Source: Leptospira congkakensis
GTDB taxonomy: Bacteria > Spirochaetota > Leptospiria > Leptospirales > Leptospiraceae
Reading direction: 5' to 3'
Assembly: GCF_004770265.1 (NCBI RefSeq)
Contig: NZ_RQGQ01000017.1
Span: 496,001-560,000, forward strand
Length of the DNA stretch: 64,000 nucleotides
Part shown: positions 54,284 through 64,000 of the stretch, in pieces
Position numbering within the stretch: position 1 is the first letter of the stretch
Layout: every line of letters begins with the position of its first letter
The notes under the pieces: model-generated
Seen by the model: only the letters and a program-made list of their open reading frames with translations
Databases searched by the model: none
Told to the model about the DNA's origin: nothing
Translations under genes and position numbers: made by a program

Positions 54284-55912
54284 CTATTTTGCAAAAATAA
54301 CAGCTTCATTCGGGAACAAAAGTAATCCGCCAGTGTCCAACTCCTTTTCTAATTCAAAAGAGGAAGTTCGATTTTTTGTGCTGAACAGAATTTGATTTAG
54401 ATCCCATTTTCTTGGATAAGAAACATTCACAGGTTTTGAGGAAAAGTTTAAAAAGATATATGTTTCTTCTTTGCCTTCTCTTCTTCGGTAGTAAAGCACT
54501 TGTTTGTTTGTGCTAAGTAATACTTTTAATTTACCTTTTCTTAAAGACTTTCTATCTTTTCTTAACTGAATCAGTTTTTTATAAGTAAAAAAAAGTGAAT
54601 CCGGATCTTCTTTTTGAGACTCCACATTGACTGTGTTTGCCTCTTCATATAAAGGAAGCCATGAGGTTCCAGTTGTGAATCCTGTATTATCCGACCCATT
54701 CCAAGGCATAGGAATTCGTTCTGGGTCACGGCCTGGATGAAAAGGCCAATAACGTTTTCCTACGGGATCTTGGATTTTATTGTAAGCAACTTTCTGGCGT
54801 TTCATTCCAATCTCTTCACCGTAATAAAGAAATGGTGTGCCACGAAGAGTTAACATCATACAGGCGGCAAGTTCCGCACGTGCTTTTGTGTCGGCACCTT
54901 TTTCATACCTAGTGATATGTCGTGGGAAATCGTGATTAGAGAGAGTGTAGTTTGGCCAATTGTCTTCCCCAAGTGCCGATTCGAAATCTTTTACAATTTG
55001 AAAAAATCGTTCTGCTTTCCATGGAGAGAAGAGGAACATAAAATTAAAAGCAAGGTGTAATTCATCATTACGACCACAGTAAGTAGCAGGTAGGAGAACA
55101 TTTCCAGGAAAATCTTGCATGATTTCACCAACAAACATTCGTTTTTCGGAATAGGAATCGAGAAGTTTACGCATACGACGAAGGATCCCATGCATTTCGG
55201 GACGGTCCCGATCGTAAGCATGGACTTGTTTGTCGTAAGGTCTTGGACCCTTCATAAAATAAGAAGCATTGTTACGTAAAAATTCATCTTTTACGTATAA
55301 GTTTACAACATCCAATCGAAATCCATCTACACCCATATCCAACCAGTACTTCATCATTTTGAAAATGGCATCTTCTACATCGGGGTTACGCCAATTCAGA
55401 TCCGGTTGTTCTTTCAGAAAGGAATGGAAATAGTATTCGCCGGTTCGTTTGTCATATTCCCAACCAGAACCACCGAAGGCACCCAACCAATTGTTTGGTG
55501 GGCCATTGTGGTTTGGTTCCTTCCAAATGTACCAATCTCTTTTCGGGCTATTGACAGAAGATCTGGATTCAATAAACCATGGATGAAGATGGGAAGTATG
55601 GTTGACCACAAGATCCATGATGATTCGAATCCCACGTTTATGAGCTTCTTTTAACAATCGTTTGAAGGTTTGGATGTCACCATAAACAGGATCAATTTCT
55701 TCATAATCAGAAATATCATATCCAAAATCAAACATAGGAGAAGGATACACTGGTGATAACCAAATGGCATCAATTCCAAGTGAATCTTTGGAACCTGCGA
55801 GGTAATCCAATCGATTGATGATTCCTTCTAAATCACCAATTCCATCTCCATTAGAATCTTGGAAACTACGCGGGTATATTTGATAGATGACTGCTTCTTT
55901 CCACCATGCCAT
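54284..55912 (-). CDS. GH13 alpha-glucosidase / oligo-1,6-glucosidase (542 aa)
   Basis: Hydrolyses alpha-glucosidic bonds of maltose- or isomaltose-type sugars. GH13 marks: DSNGDGIGDLEGI (calcium loop), DLVVNHTS near residue 98, the nucleophile Asp in GFRLDVVN near 195, the acid Glu in FVGEI near 252, and SNHDFPR near 325. Length is typical. No signal peptide, so cytoplasmic. It starts 1 base after the glnD stop and is thus probably co-transcribed. Confidence 0.92.
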   Translation of the reverse strand: MAWWKEAVIYQIYPRSFQDSNGDGIGDLEGIINRLDYLAGSKDSLGIDAIWLSPVYPSPMFDFGYDISDYEEIDPVYGDIQTFKRLLKEAHKRGIRIIMDLVVNHTSHLHPWFIESRSSVNSPKRDWYIWKEPNHNGPPNNWLGAFGGSGWEYDKRTGEYYFHSFLKEQPDLNWRNPDVEDAIFKMMKYWLDMGVDGFRLDVVNLYVKDEFLRNNASYFMKGPRPYDKQVHAYDRDRPEMHGILRRMRKLLDSYSEKRMFVGEIMQDFPGNVLLPATYCGRNDELHLAFNFMFLFSPWKAERFFQIVKDFESALGEDNWPNYTLSNHDFPRHITRYEKGADTKARAELAACMMLTLRGTPFLYYGEEIGMKRQKVAYNKIQDPVGKRYWPFHPGRDPERIPMPWNGSDNTGFTTGTSWLPLYEEANTVNVESQKEDPDSLFFTYKKLIQLRKDRKSLRKGKLKVLLSTNKQVLYYRRREGKEETYIFLNFSSKPVNVSYPRKWDLNQILFSTKNRTSSFELEKELDTGGLLLFPNEAVIFAK

Positions 55913-55913
55913 A

Positions 55914-58466
55914 TTAAAAATTAATCTCCATGATTCCTTGGTTTTCTTTCACACGTGCGACGGACAAAATTCTTTCTTTGATGGCTAGGAGTAAACCCGT
56001 GTCTTCAATTTTTCTACCATCTTTTGTTTGAATATGAAAGGAGTCATAAGCAAAATCCGCACTGGTAGAGATCCTAACAAAAATGACTTCTAACTCAAAG
56101 TCGAGTAATGTTTTCAAAATTCGATACACAAGCCCAATAGAATCGGGTACTCTTACTTCTAAAACAGAATAAAATTCAGAAATGTCATTTGAAAATTTTA
56201 CCAACTCTTCCACCATTCCATCGGGTATTTCTGGCAATGTTTTCCAAATGTTAGTTGTGGAGGCAAGGTCTTCGATATTGGTTTTCCCTTCGATACATTC
56301 TGTTAACGTAAATTCGATATCTGCAATTTGTTTTTCCGCAATGTCCCCACTACCAAATTCATCGGTGATTTGCGCTTGTAAGATGAGTTGGTTTTTTTCG
56401 GTTCGAAACAATCGTAATCCCACTAGGCTGAGTCCTAATGACGATATGGTCCCTGAAAGATACAGTAACATCTGTTTGTCTGGTTTTGCAAAGATGGATA
56501 AGGTAACAAAAGCTGGTTCTTTTTCGGTAATCATTCGGAAAGATAATCCAGAATTTTGCCATTCATAAAGCAAACCAAAGTGTTGGAAAACACGTCTTGG
56601 TGTATTGTAGTTTAAGTAAGAAGAAGGTTTGATTTTCATTCCAAACTCTACAATGTGTTCGGATTGTTCTGCAGTGAGACCTTCTTTTTCGATTAAGTAG
56701 GTTTCTAAAGTAGATTCGATCCGTTCTTGAGTATCGGTGAGATTTCCTTTTTTTTGTAAATAGGTGAGAGTGGAATTAAAGAGAAAATGTAAAATTTCCT
56801 TTTTCCAATTAGTTAAAACTCCTTGGCCCACTGATTTTGTATCAATGATGGTAAGGATGTACAATAGTCTTAATGTGTTTTCGTTAGAAAATTGTTTTGC
56901 AAAAGATGAAATGAGTTTGGGGTCATAAATGTCTCGTTTGGATGATAACTCTGACATCACAATGTGTTCAGCAACTAAAAATCGTAAAAGTTCTGTGTCT
57001 TCTTCCGACAATCGAAACCTTTCCGCAATGATGAGAGCAAGCTCTGCTCCGTATTGGCTATGGTCTCCTTCTTTTACTTTTCCTGCATCGTGAATGAGAA
57101 TTGCGAGAGCTAAAATTTCAATTTTTTCACAAACATTAAATACGTCTTGGACTTGTCGATCTTCCCATAAATCAGCAATCAGAACATCCAACTCTCTTAA
57201 AATCAAAAGTGTGTGTTCATCAACAGTGTATTGGTGATGGTAACTAAAAAGAGGAAAGTTTGTACAAGCTCCAAATTCAGGAATGAGTTTTCCGAGTATG
57301 TTACATTCATGCATCAGTGTGAGTGTATGACCAATTCTGTTTTTTTTGCGTAACATTTCCAAAAAGGTATCTAAAACAGATTTTTGATTTTTGAAATCAT
57401 CATCTAAGAAGTGTGATGCGAATCTAATTTGATTTAAATCGATACGAGAAGGTTCTTCTTGGTTACTTTGTGATTCAGCAAAAAATTGAATGATGTCATC
57501 ATACAAACTATCTGGATTGGAAAGTTCTTTTTGGATTCGTTTTTTGTTAAAATTGGTTTTTTCATCCAAATAAGTTCCAATATAAAAATACACATCCTTC
57601 TGTGCTTTATAAAATTGGCTCATAAAGGATTCGAGAGTTTTGATTTCGTTTTTCGGACCAAATCCTAAAAATTCAGCGACTTCCGGTTGGAGTCCTAAAT
57701 CTAACCGATCATTTTTTCGGCCACTGATGATATGAAGTGCGGATCTTGTTAAGAGTAAAAAATCATAAGCAGATAAAAGACTTAAACTATCCCCAATTAG
57801 ATAAAAATCAAAAATACCACCGTCAGCAGAATCAGCGAGTGGATTTGTTTTTTCAATCCAATACATATGTTGGATATCACGAAGACCTAGTGGATCTATT
57901 TTGATATTGGGTTCGGAAAGTAAAATCGGGTTATAAGAATTGATGATTCGTTCGCGAAGATATGAGAGTTTCCACTCATTAAAAACTTTGATGGTTTTTT
58001 CGGGAATTTTTCCAAGGAATTCTGTTTTGTATTTTTGGAATAGAACTTCGGAACCTACAAGGAACCTGGAATCAAGAACCGCATGAAAGGTTTCGATTTG
58101 ATCCAAATATAAAAAAGATTGTTTGATGGTGCGGCAGGAATGGCCTACTTCCTTTTCGTTGTTATATAAGAATGTATTGATTTTAGAAATGATTTCTCCA
58201 AGGACTTTGTCAGATAATTTTCCATCATGTAAATAAAGGATGTCGATGTCAGAATAGGGTGCGAGTTCCCTTCGACCATATCCACCGACAGCAATCAAAC
58301 AAAGATGGTCTTTTAAAGGAATTCCTTCAGAGACTTCGTTGAATAGAGCACGAATGGATTCGTCGACAAGATTACTCAATTGGCGCGTAAAAAGCCTACC
58401 GGAAGAAACTGTTTTGGCTTTTGGAAAGGTCCGTTGCAGTTTTGCCTTGAGTTCTGATTTCATCAT
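55914..58466 (-). CDS. glnD: GlnD-like PII uridylyltransferase/uridylyl-removing enzyme (850 aa)
   Basis: Senses glutamine and modifies PII proteins. The nucleotidyltransferase has AVGGYGRRELAPYSDIDIL near residue 62. The HD domain contains VDEHTLLILREL and LALAILIHDAGKV near 445-490. Two ACT domains occupy the C-terminus (FVTLSIFAKPDKQMLL; VRVPDSIGLVYRILKTLL). ATG 58466 or 58463 is chosen; a start further upstream would overlap the divergent membrane-protein gene. PII itself is not in the window. Confidence 0.92.
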   Translation of the reverse strand: MMKSELKAKLQRTFPKAKTVSSGRLFTRQLSNLVDESIRALFNEVSEGIPLKDHLCLIAVGGYGRRELAPYSDIDILYLHDGKLSDKVLGEIISKINTFLYNNEKEVGHSCRTIKQSFLYLDQIETFHAVLDSRFLVGSEVLFQKYKTEFLGKIPEKTIKVFNEWKLSYLRERIINSYNPILLSEPNIKIDPLGLRDIQHMYWIEKTNPLADSADGGIFDFYLIGDSLSLLSAYDFLLLTRSALHIISGRKNDRLDLGLQPEVAEFLGFGPKNEIKTLESFMSQFYKAQKDVYFYIGTYLDEKTNFNKKRIQKELSNPDSLYDDIIQFFAESQSNQEEPSRIDLNQIRFASHFLDDDFKNQKSVLDTFLEMLRKKNRIGHTLTLMHECNILGKLIPEFGACTNFPLFSYHHQYTVDEHTLLILRELDVLIADLWEDRQVQDVFNVCEKIEILALAILIHDAGKVKEGDHSQYGAELALIIAERFRLSEEDTELLRFLVAEHIVMSELSSKRDIYDPKLISSFAKQFSNENTLRLLYILTIIDTKSVGQGVLTNWKKEILHFLFNSTLTYLQKKGNLTDTQERIESTLETYLIEKEGLTAEQSEHIVEFGMKIKPSSYLNYNTPRRVFQHFGLLYEWQNSGLSFRMITEKEPAFVTLSIFAKPDKQMLLYLSGTISSLGLSLVGLRLFRTEKNQLILQAQITDEFGSGDIAEKQIADIEFTLTECIEGKTNIEDLASTTNIWKTLPEIPDGMVEELVKFSNDISEFYSVLEVRVPDSIGLVYRILKTLLDFELEVIFVRISTSADFAYDSFHIQTKDGRKIEDTGLLLAIKERILSVARVKENQGIMEINF

Positions 58467-58503
58467 GTTAAGATGTGTTCCTACCTTATTGGACAACTTT
58501 AAC

Positions 58504-58977
58504 ATGAATCCAAAGATTAAAATCACAATTCAGTTTATTTTCAGCCATCTTTCCGCCTACCTTCTCGTTTCCATTCCCTATTTTCAATTGGTGATGAAGG
58601 ATTATTATGAAGGTGATACTGCGGTTTTTCGATGGTTTCTCATTACTGCGAGCGATGGAGCGGCTTGGTCTAGAGCCATGTTTTGGTTATTTCCAACACT
58701 CGTTTTCCAGGCCATTTTAATTGTGAGTTTTCTAATTGCGATTTGGGACTGGTTTCGTTTGCAAACCTTCGGTAAACAGATGTTTGTTTTAGTTTGGATG
58801 AGGACGGTTCTTGGTGGCATTGCTGCCATTTCGCCAGCCGTTGGAAGTTTAGAAGGATTGGTTTTTATGATTCCTGAAATTTCTAACTCCATCCATCTTT
58901 ATGTGGCATTTGAAATTTTTCTACAGTCCATCGTACAAGCGGGAATTTTTCTCGGTTTGGTAAATCGTTTTAAATAA
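58504..58977 (+). CDS. Hypothetical four-helix membrane protein (157 aa)
   Basis: Four hydrophobic segments (IQFIFSHLSAYLLVSIPYF, LFPTLVFQAILIVSFLIAIW, VLVWMRTVLGGIAAISP, HLYVAFEIFLQSIVQAGIFLGL) suggest an inner-membrane protein. No family recognised. It starts 38 bases from glnD on the other strand and is followed by the GH172 gene 17 bases later, so it may belong to that transcript. Confidence 0.6.
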   Translation: MNPKIKITIQFIFSHLSAYLLVSIPYFQLVMKDYYEGDTAVFRWFLITASDGAAWSRAMFWLFPTLVFQAILIVSFLIAIWDWFRLQTFGKQMFVLVWMRTVLGGIAAISPAVGSLEGLVFMIPEISNSIHLYVAFEIFLQSIVQAGIFLGLVNRFK

Positions 58978-58994
58978 TATAAATATAATCATTT

Positions 58995-60230
58995 ATGTAT
59001 TTTAAGAAATTTAAATTATTCGTAGAATCAAACCTGAAAGAAAAGAATCTACTTTCTATGGGATCTTTCTTTTTCTTTGGATTGATTGCGTTTCTTTCCA
59101 CCAACTTATTGTTTGCTGATGGGTGGGAATCTTCTCTTTGGAAAGATAAAACTTATAAAAACCAAAGAGTATCAAGTGCGGATCCTACAAACGGTAATGA
59201 TGATTTTATCAAAATTCCAAAGAAAAAAACTGTGACCATTGCGGAGATCAAAACTAGAGGAGTCATCAAACATATTTGGATGACTCTTGCTAGTAAAGAT
59301 CCCATGGCCAGAAAAAATGCGGTGATTCGGATGTATTGGGACAACCAAATTCATCCTTCCGTGGAAGTTCCGTTAGGCGAATTTTTTGGGCAAGGTTGGG
59401 GAGAGGAATACATTATGAATTCTGCCCCACTTGTGGCGGCTCCCAAAAAGGGAAAGTCTATGAATTCATATTTTCCTATGCCCTTCGAATCAGGAGCAAA
59501 GATAGAGATTGAAAATGAATCGGACGAGGATATCAGTAATTTTTACTTTTACGTTGATTATGAAGAATGGAAGGAACCACTAAATTCTAATTTACGTTTC
59601 CATGCGCAATGGAATCGAAATTCCACAAAACCTAACACGACAAATGGGAAAGAAAACGAATGGGGACTTCTTGGTGAAACAGAAAAGACCGTTTTTAAAA
59701 AGGAAAATTACTTTAACGTTCTCGAAACGGAAGGCAAAGGGCAGTTTGTTGGTCTCAATTTGTATGTAGATTCTCCCACACCACTTTGGTATGGAGAGGG
59801 TGATGATTTGATTTTTATCGATGGAAACCAAACAGAAGCCACTTTAAAAGGAACCGGAACCGAAGATGTTTTTAACACGGCCTGGTCACCAAAAGAAATT
59901 TTTATGCATCCATACTTCGGATATCCACGAGTTTCTGATTCGATTGGTTGGCTTGGCAGAACTCATTTGTATCGATTTTGGGTGGAATCCCCCATTCGTT
60001 TTGAAAGAAATTTCCTATTCTTATTAGAACACGGACATGCAAATTCCTTGACCTTAGATTTAATCTCTGTTGCTTATTGGTATCAAGGTCTGAATCCAAA
60101 ACCAATGAAGGTTTTGCCGAAAAAAGAATTCCGTACCAACAAACCGGAAATTAATTTTCGTCATATCCATAAGTGGCGGGATTCATTCCGAAGCGAAAAA
60201 GGTTATGGGGAAATTTGGGGCAATGAATGA
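58995..60230 (+). CDS. Exported GH172 (DUF2961) family protein (411 aa)
   Basis: A signal or anchor segment (GSFFFFGLIAFLSTNLLFADG) precedes the domain. The family's conserved patches are GVIKHIWMTL near residue 90, VEVPLGEFFGQGWGE near 120, WYGEGDDLIFIDG near 260 and GTGTEDVFNTAW near 285; the two acidic stretches hold the catalytic Glu pair of characterised relatives. Known members act on alpha-fructofuranosides or D-arabinofuranosides. A substrate in Leptospira is not apparent. The end overlaps the cyclase gene by 8 bases. Confidence 0.8.
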   Translation: MYFKKFKLFVESNLKEKNLLSMGSFFFFGLIAFLSTNLLFADGWESSLWKDKTYKNQRVSSADPTNGNDDFIKIPKKKTVTIAEIKTRGVIKHIWMTLASKDPMARKNAVIRMYWDNQIHPSVEVPLGEFFGQGWGEEYIMNSAPLVAAPKKGKSMNSYFPMPFESGAKIEIENESDEDISNFYFYVDYEEWKEPLNSNLRFHAQWNRNSTKPNTTNGKENEWGLLGETEKTVFKKENYFNVLETEGKGQFVGLNLYVDSPTPLWYGEGDDLIFIDGNQTEATLKGTGTEDVFNTAWSPKEIFMHPYFGYPRVSDSIGWLGRTHLYRFWVESPIRFERNFLFLLEHGHANSLTLDLISVAYWYQGLNPKPMKVLPKKEFRTNKPEINFRHIHKWRDSFRSEKGYGEIWGNE

Positions 60231-61140
60231 GATTCATACAGATGTGTTTGTTAGAGAAATTGTATCCCAATCAATCGATGCAATTGTTGTTTTAGATACT
60301 AATAACAAAATTCTTTTTAGTAATTTAGCATTACAATCGTTAACCGGTTTTACCGAAGACGAGTTAAATCAAAAAACGTTTTCTTTTCTTTTTCCTCCAA
60401 ATGAAAAAGGGGAACAAAGTTCGATAGAATCGTTTATTAGTTCGAAAGATTCCCACTATATTGCCGGGTTTTTGAAAGAACTGGAACTGGTGACCAAACC
60501 GAAAGGAACCATTCCTGTTGAGATTCGGGCCTTTACCATTCATAATGAAAACCAAATGTTTTATGCCGCCATCATTCGTGATGTACGGGAACGTAGACGC
60601 CTCGAAGAACAAAAAAACGTACTCATCAGTAGTTTGAAACGTTTGGCTTATATGGATGAACTCACCATGTTACCAAACAGACGTTCCTTTTCGGAAAGTT
60701 TACAAAAGACAGTCGCCACGGTCAAACGCCGCAACCGCGAATCGGTCCTTGCTGTTCTCGACATCGATCATTTCAAAGTCATCAACGATACCTATGGGCA
60801 TGACATCGGGGATTTGGTTCTCAAAAAAATGGCCAATATCTTTGTCGATTGCCTAAGGGAAGAGGATACGATCGGAAGGATTGGTGGCGAGGAGTTTGGT
60901 TGTATCCTCCCTGACACGACCACAGAAGGGGCCACGATCGTCCTTGACCGACTCCGGGAATCGGTAGAAAACCATCGTTTCTTCATCTTTGATAACTATT
61001 ACCTCAACATCACTCTGAGCATTGGATACACGAAGGTGCATCCCATCCAAAAACCTGAGGAGATCTTGAAATTGGCGGACATTGCCCTCTACCAAGCCAA
61101 GAACCACGGGCGCAACCGGATCCAAGTTTATCCTGTGTGA
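60223..61140 (+). CDS. PAS-GGDEF diguanylate cyclase (305 aa)
   Basis: A PAS domain near residues 8-125 (AIVVLDTNNKILFSN, GFTEDELNQKTF) ends in IRDVRERRR. The GGDEF domain near 135-300 has RIGGEEFGC, with the inhibitory-site RxxD in LREED just upstream intact. So it should make cyclic-di-GMP with feedback inhibition. No transmembrane part. Starts at 60223 or 60205 are possible, both inside the end of the GH172 gene, so translation is coupled. Confidence 0.88.
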   Translation: MNEIHTDVFVREIVSQSIDAIVVLDTNNKILFSNLALQSLTGFTEDELNQKTFSFLFPPNEKGEQSSIESFISSKDSHYIAGFLKELELVTKPKGTIPVEIRAFTIHNENQMFYAAIIRDVRERRRLEEQKNVLISSLKRLAYMDELTMLPNRRSFSESLQKTVATVKRRNRESVLAVLDIDHFKVINDTYGHDIGDLVLKKMANIFVDCLREEDTIGRIGGEEFGCILPDTTTEGATIVLDRLRESVENHRFFIFDNYYLNITLSIGYTKVHPIQKPEEILKLADIALYQAKNHGRNRIQVYPV

Positions 61141-61201
61141 CATAATTTTAGCAGATTCTAATAAACTCTGCTAAAATTCGAGCCTCCAATCTTCTTCCTG
61201 C

Positions 61202-61230
61202 TTGACGAAAAAATACCAAATCCGTAAACT
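61202..61230 (+). promoter_or_regulatory. Sigma70 promoter of the hrcA-grpE-dnaK operon
   Basis: TTGACG (61202-61207) and TAAACT (61225-61230) are spaced by 17 bases. The start point falls just before the CIRCE element. Confidence 0.75.
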
Positions 61231-61241
61231 TTAAGCATAGT

Positions 61242-61268
61242 TTAGCACTCTAATCATCAGAGTGCTAA
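61242..61268. promoter_or_regulatory. CIRCE heat-shock operator (perfect)
   Basis: TTAGCACTC-N9-GAGTGCTAA is exact, 18 bases before the hrcA start and just downstream of the promoter. HrcA binds it and represses the operon at normal temperature. Confidence 0.95.
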
Positions 61269-61286
61269 AGGAAGTGCCAGAAGGAT

Positions 61287-62318
61287 ATGGATCTATCCCC
61301 TAGACATCGATCTATTTTGAAAGCTTTGGTTGAGGAATTTGTATCGGACAACAAACCGGTCGGATCCAAAACGCTTTCTGAAAAATACGATATCGGTGTT
61401 TCCCCCGCTACCATTCGGTCTTGTTTAGCAGAACTGGAAGAGATGGGTTTTATTGTGGCAAGGCATACATCTGGCGGACGGGTTCCTACGGAACGCGGAT
61501 ACCGGTTGTATGTGGATAGTTTGGTGACTCTTTTTGAGTTAACCATGCGTGAGAAACAAAGGATCCAGGAAGAGTATCTTCGGATGCAATTTCGATTGGA
61601 CCAAGTTCTCGTGGCAACAACCAAAGTTTTGGCTTCCCTTTCGCAATCAGCGAGTGTGGTTCTTGGACCTGAAGGCTCACTGGACACACTCAAACATATT
61701 GAACTCATCCATGTAAATGGTGGAGAAGTTCTTATGATTCTTGTGATGAGGTCAGGTACGGTGCTCAATCGAAATATATTTTTCGATTATCACATCTCAC
61801 AAGAGACCTTGTACCAAATTTCAAGGTATTTGAATGATAACGTCAAAGGTTTTGATGTTCATGAAATTCAAAGTAATCTGATCCCTCAGATGATGATGAA
61901 AAAGGAAGGTCCAGAAGGATTTTCACAATTTGCACCATCAATTGCAAGAGCCATGGGATCGGACAGTTTGTCCGTTGATAACTTGTATATCGATGGATTA
62001 AAAAACTTATACGAAAACTTTAAGGATGAAGAGGAACAATTAGAAAACATCCTGCATCTATTTGATGAAAAACAGTTCCTCAAAGAGTTTTTTAGCGATT
62101 ATGTTCCGATGGATGGTGTTTATACCATTATTGGAAAAGACGGTAATGAGAAGTTAGGTGGTGTTACCATTATTACTACAAATTACCGTATGGGAGAAAA
62201 GAGGATTGGTTCCATGGGAATCATTGGTCCTCAGAGGATGAATTATAACAAAGCATTACCTTTGATTGAATTCACCTCACAGTTAGTTTCAGAAATGATT
62301 ACGAAGTTAAGTAGATAG
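61287..62318 (+). CDS. hrcA: Heat-shock repressor HrcA (343 aa)
   Basis: Binds the CIRCE element in front of its own gene. The winged helix-turn-helix lies in the first 75 residues: RHRSILKALVEEFVSDNKPVGSK split by the SEKYDIGVSPATIRS helix, then MGFIVARHTSGGRVPTERGY. The GAF-like central part and C-terminal VTIITTNYRMG-type end are present. Length is normal. The stop is 11 bases before grpE. Confidence 0.96.
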   Translation: MDLSPRHRSILKALVEEFVSDNKPVGSKTLSEKYDIGVSPATIRSCLAELEEMGFIVARHTSGGRVPTERGYRLYVDSLVTLFELTMREKQRIQEEYLRMQFRLDQVLVATTKVLASLSQSASVVLGPEGSLDTLKHIELIHVNGGEVLMILVMRSGTVLNRNIFFDYHISQETLYQISRYLNDNVKGFDVHEIQSNLIPQMMMKKEGPEGFSQFAPSIARAMGSDSLSVDNLYIDGLKNLYENFKDEEEQLENILHLFDEKQFLKEFFSDYVPMDGVYTIIGKDGNEKLGGVTIITTNYRMGEKRIGSMGIIGPQRMNYNKALPLIEFTSQLVSEMITKLSR

Positions 62319-62329
62319 TAGGAGGAAAA

Positions 62330-62902
62330 ATGGCAGAAGAAACGAACGGATCCGTGGATGAACAAAACGTGTCAGTCGAAGAAGGGCAGACCATTACGGA
62401 TGAAGCCATTGAACAAGCGGTAGAAGGTGCTGAGAAAGAACTCGATAACGCCAAAAAGGAAATCGAAACTTTAAAAGATTCTTGGTTAAGAGAACGTGCG
62501 GAGTTTCAAAACTACAAACGTAGAACCGCAAACGACTTGTTAAATGCAAGAAAAGAATCCATTAAAAAGTTTGCGGAAGGACTGACGGGAGCTCTCGACA
62601 ACTTAGAACGAGTTTCTAATGTTCCGAACCAAACTCCGGAAGTGGTAGCTTTCGTAGAAGGGATCAAGATGGTTCAAAAGGAATTTTATTCCGTATTGGA
62701 AAAGGAAGGAATCAAACGTTTAGATCCGAAAGGAATGCCGTTTGATCCTATGCTTATGGAAGCAATTGCTTCTGAGGAAAGTGCAGAGTTTGTCGAAGAG
62801 ACTGTTGTGGAAACTTACCAAGCTGGTTATTACCATGAAGATGGTGAAAACAAACAATCCATTCGACCTGCACGTGTGAAAGTGGGAAAACCACAAAGTT
62901 AA
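62330..62902 (+). CDS. grpE: Nucleotide exchange factor GrpE (190 aa)
   Basis: Releases ADP from DnaK. An acidic N-terminus is followed by a long coiled coil ([20 protein letters not shown]), FQNYKRRT, then the beta-wing domain ending in [10 protein letters not shown]. Ribosome binding site AGGAGG is 5 bases before the ATG. Located between hrcA and dnaK. Confidence 0.95.
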   Translation: MAEETNGSVDEQNVSVEEGQTITDEAIEQAVEGAEKELDNAKKEIETLKDSWLRERAEFQNYKRRTANDLLNARKESIKKFAEGLTGALDNLERVSNVPNQTPEVVAFVEGIKMVQKEFYSVLEKEGIKRLDPKGMPFDPMLMEAIASEESAEFVEETVVETYQAGYYHEDGENKQSIRPARVKVGKPQS

Positions 62903-62924
62903 TATTAGAAAGAAGGAGAAGACT

Positions 62925-64000
62925 ATGTCTAAGGAAAAAATCATAGGTATCGATTTAGGAACCACTAACTCTTGTGTGGCGGTTATGGAAGGTGGAGATC
63001 CTGTTGTCATTCAAAACTCAGAAGGGGCAAGAACGACTCCTTCGATTGTTGCCTTTACCGCAAAGGGTGAAACCATTGTGGGTCAGTTCGCAAAGAACCA
63101 GGCAATTACGAATGCAGTAAATACAATCCGTTCTGCGAAACGTTTTATCGGTCGTCGTTTTAACGAAGCTGGTGACGAATCAAAGATGGTATCTTACAAA
63201 GTGATCCGTGCTGGAAATGATGGTGTAAAATTTGAAACCGTTTCTGGTGAATTCACTCCACAAGAAATTGCGGCTCGTGTTCTTCAAAAAATGAAGAAAA
63301 CTGCGGAAGACTTTCTTGGCCATGAAGTAAAAAAAGCAGTGGTGACTGTTCCTGCTTACTTCAATGACGAACAAAGACAAGCAACAAAAGACGCAGGTCG
63401 AATTGCTGGTCTCGAAGTAGAACGTATCATCAACGAACCAACTGCAGCAGCTCTTGCTTATGGTTTTGATAAGAAAAAAACCAGTGCAAAGATCGCCGTA
63501 TACGACTTAGGTGGTGGAACTTTTGACGTTTCTATCCTAGAACTTGGTGATGGCGTATTCGAAGTAAAATCCACAAATGGGGACACCCATCTTGGTGGTG
63601 ACGACTTTGATAACGTAGTTATGCAGTGGATGATCGACGAATTCAAAAAACAAACAGGAATTGATATTTCTGGGGATAAAAACACCGTACAACGATTGAA
63701 AGAAGCTGCTGAAAAAGCTAAAATCGAGTTGTCTGGAACATCTTCCACTCAAATCAACCTTCCATTCATCACAGCAGATGCTTCTGGTCCAAAACATTTG
63801 GATATGACACTCACCAAAGCAAAGTTTGATGAAATCACAAGATCTCTTGTGGAAAGAACACGTATCCCATGTATCAATGCATTAAAAGATGCAGGTCTTT
63901 CTGCTAGCGAAATTGATGAAGTCATCCTTGTGGGTGGATCCATTCGTATCCCTGCGGTGCAAGCTCTTGTAAAAGAAATTTTTGGTAAAGAACCAAACAA
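62925..64000 (+). CDS. dnaK: Chaperone DnaK, N-terminal part (cut by window edge)
   Basis: Hsp70 chaperone. 358 complete codons are present. Start ATG follows GAAGGAG. Motifs are [11 protein letters not shown] near residue 8, [17 protein letters not shown] near 140, [14 protein letters not shown] near 190, and [14 protein letters not shown] near 335. The last motif has Ser-Ile where most DnaK have Ser-Thr (VGGSTRIP). The substrate-binding domain lies outside the window. Confidence 0.97.
   Translation, partial: MSKEKIIGIDLGTTNSCVAVMEGGDPVVIQNSEGARTTPSIVAFTAKGETIVGQFAKNQAITNAVNTIRSAKRFIGRRFNEAGDESKMVSYKVIRAGNDGVKFETVSGEFTPQEIAARVLQKMKKTAEDFLGHEVKKAVVTVPAYFNDEQRQATKDAGRIAGLEVERIINEPTAAALAYGFDKKKTSAKIAVYDLGGGTFDVSILELGDGVFEVKSTNGDTHLGGDDFDNVVMQWMIDEFKKQTGIDISGDKNTVQRLKEAAEKAKIELSGTSSTQINLPFITADASGPKHLDMTLTKAKFDEITRSLVERTRIPCINALKDAGLSASEIDEVILVGGSIRIPAVQALVKEIFGKEPN

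Overview
The window is almost certainly a chromosome segment of a Leptospira species (Spirochaetota). Pointers are the moderately AT-rich coding sequence, many spirochaete-style lipoproteins with short degenerate lipoboxes, frequent TTG starts with good ribosome binding sites, the plant-type ferredoxin-NADP reductase, a KdsD-type arabinose-5-phosphate isomerase, FliG, three TRL-like lipoproteins, and the order hrcA-grpE-dnaK behind a perfect CIRCE element. I cannot fix the species; gene content would suit a free-living or low-virulence clade as well as others. I see no tRNA, rRNA, CRISPR array, transposase or integrase.

Layout. 0-9 kb: small lipoprotein and coiled-coil genes, a beta-barrel protein, an SGNH hydrolase, a dicarboxylate/glutamate symporter, an SNF2/RapA-type helicase translationally coupled to queE, and a divergent VWA-STAS fusion. 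9-15 kb: ferredoxin-NADP reductase with a PC4-like protein, a DUF3015 protein, and a minus-strand operon (lipoprotein, HmuY-like lipoprotein, TonB-dependent receptor, HEARH-motif protein) with a Fur-box-like site upstream, read as a haem or iron uptake locus. 15-22.5 kb: PAS-GGDEF-EAL enzyme, M23 peptidase, membrane proteins with head-to-head overlapping start codons, and a TetR-MBL hydrolase pair with an LmrA/YxaF-like operator. 22.5-34 kb: fliG, an XRE regulator with two spaced palindromes upstream, a glycerophosphodiesterase lipoprotein, TRL-like lipoproteins, an M1 aminopeptidase, a tandem amidase lipoprotein, a GMC oxidoreductase with its small subunit, and a TPR protein. 34-41 kb: aroD-kdsD-nusG-like-tonB-like operon, divergent aroC, a response regulator, and a separate nuoG-nuoI pair.

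41.9-45.3 kb is the most unusual part. A thiolase and a DUF35 Zn-ribbon/OB-fold protein, which are usual partners, are separated by about 1.1 kb holding one TIR-like gene. That segment is bounded by a perfect 23-bp direct repeat, carries a GC-rich attC-like inverted-repeat region directly after the gene, and is preceded by two 30-bp repeats with palindromic cores. It looks like a single-gene mobile cassette with a probable anti-phage effector. 45-64 kb: hybrid histidine kinase, an RND tripartite efflux operon with a small secreted leader gene, a GH13 glucosidase behind glnD, a GH172/DUF2961 protein, a PAS-GGDEF cyclase, and the heat-shock operon, whose dnaK runs off the end.
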